A program made the position numbers and the translations under genes. Shown here piece after piece: positions 1 to 4,172 of a stretch of DNA of 8,924 nucleotides (its first letter is position 1; each line of letters starts with the position of its first letter). A model generated the notes under the pieces. That model did not search any database. It was not told the origin of the DNA and saw nothing but the letters and a program-made list of their open reading frames with translations. The stretch lies in contig JAJSAJ010000539.1 of NCBI GenBank assembly GCA_024274855.1, positions 1-8,924 on the forward strand, read 5' to 3'. This stretch comes from Planctomycetota bacterium (GTDB lineage: Bacteria > Planctomycetota > Planctomycetia > Pirellulales > Pirellulaceae).

Positions 1-141
1 AAACCTGCCACGGAAAACTAGAAATCGCGAAATATCCTCGCGTCAACACCCCAGAATAGGCTGTGTTCCCAGATTAACGCATCGTGCCGGACGGCCAGAA
101 CGGACGGCCAGATTGCCAAGAGATCGGACCTTTGTCGCGAA
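1..141. other. Left-edge non-coding stretch downstream of the sigma gene
   Basis: This lies immediately 3' of the minus-strand sigma factor. I found no open frame on either strand that looks like a protein. Genes of this sigma family are often followed by a serine/threonine protein kinase, but no kinase start is visible in the 141 bases available, so any partner would lie outside the window. The only structure is a near-tandem repeat at 88-112, described separately. Confidence 0.4.
88..112. repeat. Two-copy 12-bp direct repeat, period 13
   Basis: The word cggacggccaga occurs at 88-99 and again at 101-112, separated by a single a. Two exact copies of 12 bp are directly visible. It lies about 30 bp beyond the stop codon of the sigma gene. 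It may be replication slippage; no function can be assigned. Confidence 0.6.
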
Positions 142-708
142 TCAGTCAGGCTGGGTGTCCCCGATTCTCTGGTACAGCCAAGCTTTGGCGTAAGCCCAGT
201 ATCGGGCGGCCGTTCGGGGTGAGATGCCGAGTACTGAAGCGGTCTGATCGAGTGTTAGGCCACCGAAATACCGTAGCTCTACCAAACTTGCCACGGGTGG
301 GTCCTTTTCAGCCAGCTCCCGCAGGGCCTCATCGACCGCCAGTATTCGTGGATAAACTCGCGGTTGCTGTACCTGTTCGATGTCCAGCTGCTGGCGTTGC
401 ATCTGTCCGCCCGACTTGATGTTTCGCTTCGCGCGAGCCAACTCCACCAGTATGCGTCGCATCGCCGTGGCAGCCGCTGAGAAGAAGTGACGTCGCGAGT
501 TCCAGTCGTGAGTTTGCTCGGAGTCGACCAGGCGGATGTGCGCCAGGTGAACTAGATCCGTTCCCTGCAAATCGTGGCCTGACGGTTCGCGAGAGATTTG
601 TGCCGATGCCAGCCTCCTCAGTTCGCTGTAGACCAACGGCAGCAGTTGGTCCGTAGCGGATGGATCGCCCGACTCGATCCTCGTGAGAAGTTGTGTGACG
701 TCCTTCAT
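142..708 (-). CDS. ECF-type RNA polymerase sigma factor (Rhodopirellula/Verrucomicrobium-type family)
   Basis: This is a 188-aa extracytoplasmic-function sigma factor that would direct RNA polymerase to a set of target promoters. Region 2 occupies roughly residues 2-80 (MKDVTQLLTRIESGDPSA, then LLPLVYSELRRLA, then the DLVHLAHIRLVD and FFSAAATAMRRILVE blocks). Region 4 is at about 127-178, with the DNA-binding helix-turn-helix in LTLDQTASVLGISPRTAARY. The layout and motifs match the TIGR02999-type family, whose members are about 180-190 aa. In DLVHLAHIRL a leucine replaces the glutamate I expect in the family's LVHEAYLRL block, a small divergence. The frame can start at 738, giving 198 aa, but that ATG has no Shine-Dalgarno and sits 3 nt from a 7-bp hairpin. 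Family members normally begin at the MxDVT block, so I chose 708. No anti-sigma factor or kinase partner is visible nearby. Confidence 0.88.
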   Translation of the reverse strand: MKDVTQLLTRIESGDPSATDQLLPLVYSELRRLASAQISREPSGHDLQGTDLVHLAHIRLVDSEQTHDWNSRRHFFSAAATAMRRILVELARAKRNIKSGGQMQRQQLDIEQVQQPRVYPRILAVDEALRELAEKDPPVASLVELRYFGGLTLDQTASVLGISPRTAARYWAYAKAWLYQRIGDTQPD

Positions 709-741
709 ATAGCCGGCCTGAAATAAGGTCTGGTCCATTCG

Positions 742-764
742 GCTCGGCAGCCTGTAGGCCGAGC
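742..764. other. Hairpin in the 5' leader of the sigma gene
   Basis: gctcggc (742-748) and gccgagc (758-764) form a perfect 7-bp GC-rich stem around a 9-nt loop. On the plus strand it is followed 6 nt later by six T residues (771-776), which resembles a loosely spaced terminator pointing away from the sigma gene. On the minus strand it lies in the presumed sigma leader, about 34 nt upstream of the preferred start. It could insulate the leader or be incidental. Confidence 0.4.
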
Positions 765-843
765 AAGTCGTTTTTTGCTGCCAACCTCAGAAATGGTCGA
801 CCTACCGAACAACACCGCCGAAGGTACGGTTGTTGGAGCGAGT

Positions 844-969
844 TAGGCTTTGTCTCAAAACCCGGAGAAGCAGCGTTTTAGGGAGGGCGAAGCTCCTGCT
901 GAGCCTCTTGTTTTGTTGGCCAAAACGGCTCGGCGGGAGCCTCGCCCTCCCGTTTTGAGACAAAGCCTA
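844..969. mobile_element. 126-bp MITE-like palindromic element flanked by TA
   Basis: The ends are a perfect 18-bp inverted repeat: taggctttgtctcaaaac at 844-861 and its reverse complement at 952-969. Inside is a second pair of 25-nt arms (881-905 and 927-951) that match at 22 of 25 positions, capped by gttttg/caaaac (910-915, 921-926) around a 5-nt loop. The whole unit can therefore fold into one long hairpin, apart from 19 extra bases on the left (862-880). Both ends carry TA, as expected for Tc1/mariner-IS630-type insertion at TA, so the mobile core may be 846-967. It has no transposase and would be non-autonomous. The inner GC-rich core resembles repeats I associate with planctomycete genomes, where short frames across it read as GEAPAEP-like peptides. 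Family assignment is inference. Confidence 0.72.
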
Positions 970-1455
970 GTAGTTGCCGCGTTGCCCCCATGCCTGGGTC
1001 ATTTGCGGTTTAGAAGACTGTCAACCGCGAATACATGCCAGTACCGCTGAGAATCGTTTGAACTTTCCTCTGTCTTTCACGCAAATGTGTTTGAGCCTCT
1101 TGCATGCCCAGATGCTTTCACATTGATCCGTCCCCGCCAATTAGCGGCTGGAAGTGGGCCGTGTGTGAACGGGCACCAAGAGACCCCCTATCATACAGAC
1201 AGGAACACATCGCTTCCACCTGTCGGATCGATCTCACGGCAGTCGAGTCTTCAGTCATTGCAGCGTCAGGAGTGGATCACGACCAAGAAAGTTCGTACGA
1301 TGATATGATCGTCGCGAGAACGGTCTTTGTCTCGACGGTCTGGCCGGCGGCCGGCGTATCGGAATGTGAATTGAAGCAGCAATTGAACAATCAGCTATCA
1401 CAGCCGGCCTATCAAAGGCAATCCACCGCTGAGTTTCGTAGCCGTTCACGCCGCT
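970..1455. other. Intergenic region without a convincing gene
   Basis: About 490 bp lies between the two palindromic elements. Frames of 70-140 codons exist on both strands. Their translations have no recognisable motif or plausible hydrophobic pattern, they overlap each other, and they lack ribosome-binding sites, so I do not call them genes. GC-rich self-complementary words such as gccggcggccggc near 1341-1355 are present. No tRNA, riboswitch or insertion-sequence end was recognised. Confidence 0.45.
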
Positions 1456-1533
1456 GGGGTCTGACGCAATTTTCGGCGGAGAAAGCGTTTCTTTACGCGA
1501 ACGCATCTTGTCGCCGAAAATGGGTCTGACCCC
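1456..1533. repeat. 78-bp imperfect palindromic repeat (gggtctgacccc type)
   Basis: The left arm, ggggtctgac then aattttcggcg (1456-1478), is complementary to the right arm, cgccgaaaa then tgggtctgacccc (1512-1533). The outer ggggtc and gac blocks and the inner ttttcggcg block pair, with a short mismatched patch between them. The interior contains a further small stem, gcgtt/aacgc (1485-1489, 1500-1504). Terminal gtctgacccc palindromes of this kind are common intergenic repeats in diverse bacteria, sometimes linked to REP-associated transposases. No transposase is present here. Copy number elsewhere in the genome is unknown. Confidence 0.55.
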
Positions 1534-1591
1534 TTGGAAGCGAACCGGCGGCTTACATTCCGTGAACGGTTACTGGGTTTCTTTATTCTAC

Positions 1592-1620
1592 TTGATCAGC
1601 CGTTTGACGCGGACTATGTT
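1592..1620 (+). promoter_or_regulatory. Candidate sigma-70-type promoter for the oxidoreductase/kinase pair
   Basis: TTGATC (1592-1597) and TATGTT (1615-1620) are separated by 17 bp, the optimal spacing, and each matches 4 of 6 consensus bases. Transcription would start near 1627, leaving a leader of about 19 nt that contains the ribosome-binding site aaaggga (1630-1636), 9 nt before the ATG at 1646. Housekeeping promoters in planctomycetes are poorly conserved, so this is a reading of sequence only. Confidence 0.35.
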
Positions 1621-1645
1621 GTGCAGCAGAAAGGGACTTAAGACG

Positions 1646-2797
1646 ATGCAAAATATCCAAGTGGCAGTAGTTGGTGCGGGGTTTATTGTACCGGTTCATG
1701 TCGAGGCGTTACGGCGGCTTGGGATTCAAGTCACAGGTATTTTGGGTCGAGATCAGGCTGAGTCCGACTCGGCCTGCCAGTCGCTCGGATTGCCCCGAGC
1801 CTATGTGAACCTCGAACAGATTCTTGCGGATTCGGATGTGACGTCCGTCCATTTGGCGGTGCCGAATGTCTTGCACTTCGAGATGGCCAAACAGGTGCTT
1901 CTGGCCGGCAAGCACGTCATGTGTGAAAAGCCACTGGCCATGAACTCGGTCGAATCCAGCTAACTGGTTCGATTGGCGGCGACCACGGGATTGCAAGCCG
2001 GAGTCTGCTACAACACCCGGTTCTATCCCGTCAATCTCGAAGCCCGGGACCGAGTTCGTCGTGGTGACGCAGGTACGATCTTCGCGATCAATGGCTCATA
2101 CGTGCAAGACTGGTTGCTGTATGAAACCGACTACAACTGGCGCGTGTTGGCCGAACAGGGTGGAGCGTTGCGGGCCGTGGCTGACATCGGTACCCATTGG
2201 ATGGATCTGGTCACTTCGATTACCGGCCTGCGGGTCGAAGCCGTGCTGGCCGATTTGAACACGGTCCACAAGGTTCGCAAGCGACCGTTGGGCGAAGTTG
2301 AAACGTTCAGCGGCAACGCCGACCCACCTCAGGCGACGGAACCGATCGATATATCCACGGATGATTACGGGGCGGTGTTGCTGAGATTCAGAGGTGGCGC
2401 ACGCGGCAGCCTGTGGGTATCGCAGGTAACGTCAGGTCGAAAAAACTGTATGCGATATGAAATCGCTGGATCGAAGTACGCGCTGGGTTGGAACAGCGAG
2501 TCGCCCAACAACCTGTGGGTTGGCCGACGGGACAAACCGAACGAGACATTGACGCGTGATCCGGCACTTGTGGGAGACTTGGCTCGGCATTTCATCACGT
2601 ATCCTGGTGGCCACAACGAAGGGTTTCCGGACGCGTTCAAGCAGTGTTTCCGGGCCTTCTACGATGCTGTTGCCGCGGAGTCCACCAGCGACGAGCGTCT
2701 CTATCCGACATTTGAGCAAGGAGACCATGAGGTTGTGTTGTGCGAGGCTATTCTGACAAGCCATCGTGAACAACGATGGGTTGCCATCGAATCGTAA
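1646..2797 (+). pseudogene. Gfo/Idh/MocA-family NAD(P)-dependent oxidoreductase interrupted by an in-frame TAA
   Basis: The family oxidises or reduces sugars and related polyols with NAD(P). Ignoring one stop, the frame encodes 383 aa, a normal family length. It starts at ATG 1646 behind aaaggga. An N-terminal Rossmann fold starts with VAVVGAGFIV (residues 6-15), followed by the EKP motif (94-96, MCEKPLAM) and, in the C-terminal domain, GGALRAVADIGTHWMD (172-187) with the conserved Asp180 and His184. Codon 106 is TAA (1961-1963), and the same frame then continues for 277 codons with no shift. GAA, CAA or AAA would each need one substitution. Val15 also sits where the third glycine of GxGxxG is expected. 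The upstream fragment of 105 aa would lack the catalytic domain. The downstream fragment could only restart at a weak codon such as TTG 1973, without a Shine-Dalgarno. It may be a recent pseudogene, a sequencing error or, less likely, a recoded gene. Confidence 0.85.
1961..1963 (+). other. Premature in-frame TAA in the oxidoreductase
   Basis: The codons read tcc agc TAA ctg gtt cga, and the residues on both sides (MNSVESS, then LVRLAATTGLQAG) continue the expected helix after the EKP motif without a gap. No insertion or deletion is needed to restore the frame. This is the only stop in 384 codons before the natural TAA at 2795. Confidence 0.93.
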
Positions 2798-2825
2798 CCC
2801 GTATCGCCAGCGGATTGAACGTGCC

Positions 2826-3779
2826 ATGAACGTCTGTGTGACTCTGAATCCATGTCTTGACAAATCCCTGATCGTTCCGCCCTGGCAGCCGGGCAATCAC
2901 CAGGTTCGCGGCAGGTCGTTTGACCAAGTTGTCGGTGGGAAAGGTGTGAACGTAGCTCGTGGTCTGAAACAGTTGGGACACGATGTGTGTCCGGCATTGT
3001 TTCTAGGCGGCGAACTCGGCAAGCTCTGCGAGCGACTGTTGAAAGAGCACGACGAGTTCGACCCCATGGTAACGTGGACAGAAGCACCAACGCGGGAAAT
3101 CCTGACCGTACGGACCGAACAGACGGCGGACCAGACAGCTTTTTTTGACCCCAATCCAACAATTCGGCAGGAGGAAAGCGATGCATTTATATTGCAACTG
3201 AATACCGTGTTCGATCGCGGCCCAACGTGGTGTTCGATGTCTGGGTCATCTCCCTGCGTGACGACGGATACTCTGTACGCCGATCTGACGACCAGCGCGC
3301 GGCAAGCAGGCATCCATACCCTCGTCGATACGTACGGCAGCTGTCTTGAACACGTTTTGCGAGCCGAGCCGGAAGTGGTTAAGATCAATCGTCGCGAGTG
3401 TGAACATGCGGTCGGTGTGCCGCTAGATTCGCCGTCCGCCATCCGTGACGCACTAGAGTGGATTCGGAGCCATGGCGTCAACATTGCCGCAATTACGTTC
3501 GGCGCACAAGGGCTTGCCGCCATGTGGGACGATGCAATCTTCGCATGGAGGCCACCGGCGATCCAGGTTGTGAACCCGATCGGCGCCGGCGATGCGATGG
3601 TGGCCGGACTGATCGATGCATTTATTCGTGGCGAACCACTTCGTGTCGCCTTTCGATGGGCGATGGCTTGTGCGGTAAGTAGTGTCGAGCGCTGGATTGC
3701 GTGCGACGTTCGACGCGAAGATGTGCGGCATATGGCGCCCAGGATTCTAGAATGCGATCTGGATGCTTTGGTCCGTTAG
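2826..3779 (+). CDS. PfkB-family sugar kinase, 1-phosphofructokinase (FruK/LacC) type
   Basis: This cytoplasmic ATP-dependent kinase of 317 aa is most like the hexose-phosphate kinases that act on fructose 1-phosphate, fructose 6-phosphate or tagatose 6-phosphate. The N-terminus MNVCVTLNPCLDKS matches the FruK/LacC start (TLNPALD) with the substrate-contacting Asp12. GGKGVNVARGLKQLG (37-51) is the first PfkB signature. SGSSP is at 139-143, and KINRRE (186-191) replaces the usual KPN. TFGAQGLA (224-231) is the nucleotide-binding strand-loop. GAGDAMVAG (253-261) is the second signature, with the catalytic base Asp256. A GTG at 2766 is in frame but would add 20 atypical residues and overlap the upstream gene by 32 nt, so the ATG at 2826 is preferred although its Shine-Dalgarno is weak. 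It follows the oxidoreductase by 28 nt and is probably cotranscribed. Exact substrate cannot be read from sequence; the KPN-to-KIN change suggests a divergent subfamily. Confidence 0.85.
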   Translation: MNVCVTLNPCLDKSLIVPPWQPGNHQVRGRSFDQVVGGKGVNVARGLKQLGHDVCPALFLGGELGKLCERLLKEHDEFDPMVTWTEAPTREILTVRTEQTADQTAFFDPNPTIRQEESDAFILQLNTVFDRGPTWCSMSGSSPCVTTDTLYADLTTSARQAGIHTLVDTYGSCLEHVLRAEPEVVKINRRECEHAVGVPLDSPSAIRDALEWIRSHGVNIAAITFGAQGLAAMWDDAIFAWRPPAIQVVNPIGAGDAMVAGLIDAFIRGEPLRVAFRWAMACAVSSVERWIACDVRREDVRHMAPRILECDLDALVR

Positions 3780-3800
3780 GATGCTGGCTTTGTCCGCTCG

Positions 3801-3820
3801 GCCGAGAACGTTTTTTCGGC
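3801..3820 (+). terminator. Hairpin just downstream of the kinase, possible terminator
   Basis: gccgagaa (3801-3808) pairs with ttttcggc (3813-3820) through an 8-bp stem with one G-U pair and a cgtt loop, 21 nt after the kinase stop. It is the only obvious hairpin close to the 3' end of the operon. No run of T follows the stem, so it is not a classical intrinsic terminator. Confidence 0.35.
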
Positions 3821-3828
3821 GCGTGCGG

Positions 3829-4077
3829 ATCTAGCTTGTGAGACTGATTCACCCACGGGCAAGCCGCGTGGGGGTCTTCCTTGGGAGGAATGTCAAGGCT
3901 CTGGTACTTGTTCCCGTCTCGGAAGTCGTGTCCCGCACCTGCCTGCCCCACTCCTTCGACATTGCCCATTTTCTCACGCGTTTCTTGCTCGAATGACGTG
4001 TTTTGAAGCTTGCCAGCCACCCATTGGGTCAGGTAAAGTACTTGAAGTCCGAAGCGTGAGTGGCAAAGAAAACGCAT
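3829..4077 (-). pseudogene. Possible remnant of a protein-coding gene, family not recognised
   Basis: Read on the minus strand from ATG 4077, this stretch gives about 83 residues with the look of a real conserved protein: LQVLYLTQWVAGKLQ, then FEQETREKMGNVEGVG, AGAGHDFRDGNKYQSLD and IPPKEDPHAACPWVNQSH. These blocks are rich in the Gly, Asp, His, Pro and Trp residues typical of conserved motifs, unlike the shadow translations elsewhere in the window. The resemblance ends around 3829. Beyond that the frame continues only as antisense to the kinase, to a stop at 3622. Upstream of 4077 the same frame is not maintained and the promoter and leader of the next gene intervene. It therefore looks like the C-terminal piece of a decayed or truncated gene. 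I cannot name the family, and chance similarity has not been excluded. Confidence 0.35.
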
Positions 4078-4131
4078 AGCAACGTCCGGCGTGCTTCGCG
4101 TAGTCGCTTCTTCGCGTGAACTGACTTCGCT

Positions 4132-4137
4132 TATAAA
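4132..4137 (+). promoter_or_regulatory. Possible -10 box upstream of the zinc-finger/HEAT gene
   Basis: TATAAA at 4132-4137 lies 35 nt before the ATG at 4173 and is the best -10-like hexamer in this leader. No good -35 box stands 16-18 bp upstream (only tcttcg-like sequence), so it is a weak call or would need another sigma factor. Confidence 0.25.
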
Positions 4138-4160
4138 CTTTGGGGACTATCACTTCAGTC

Positions 4161-4170
4161 AGGAGGGAGG
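4161..4170 (+). promoter_or_regulatory. Strong ribosome-binding site fixing the start of the zinc-finger/HEAT gene
   Basis: aggagggagg is close to a full anti-16S match and ends 2 nt before ATG 4173, with its first aggagg 6 nt from the start. The alternative in-frame start at 4140 has no such signal. The zinc-finger family typically begins close to its first CxxC, which supports 4173. Confidence 0.8.
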
Positions 4171-4172
4171 CA

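Noticed and set aside
850..1050. 66-codon plus-strand frame reading REGEAPAEP
   Set aside because: It is a translation of the palindromic element at 844-969 and has no start signal. The peptide reflects the repeat, not a gene.
1104..1529. 141-codon plus-strand frame in the intergenic region
   Set aside because: The composition has no motif or hydrophobic pattern, the end lies inside the 1456-1533 palindrome, there is no ribosome-binding site, and overlapping frames are equally open.
1508..1645. N-terminal extension of the oxidoreductase frame
   Set aside because: The start would lie within the palindromic repeat, and the 46 extra residues do not resemble the family. ATG 1646 has a Shine-Dalgarno and gives the standard Rossmann N-terminus.
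739..1645. Possible CRISPR array or complete insertion sequence in the 0.9-kb gap
   Set aside because: There are two unrelated palindromes but no regularly spaced repeats and no transposase frame.
1973..2797. Independent 274-aa gene starting at TTG 1973
   Set aside because: It is in the same frame as the upstream fragment and continues its fold directly. It lacks a ribosome-binding site and the NAD-binding domain.
2766..2825. 20-residue extension of the kinase from GTG 2766
   Set aside because: It overlaps the upstream gene and adds residues not typical of the family. MNVCVTLNP at 2826 matches the normal start.
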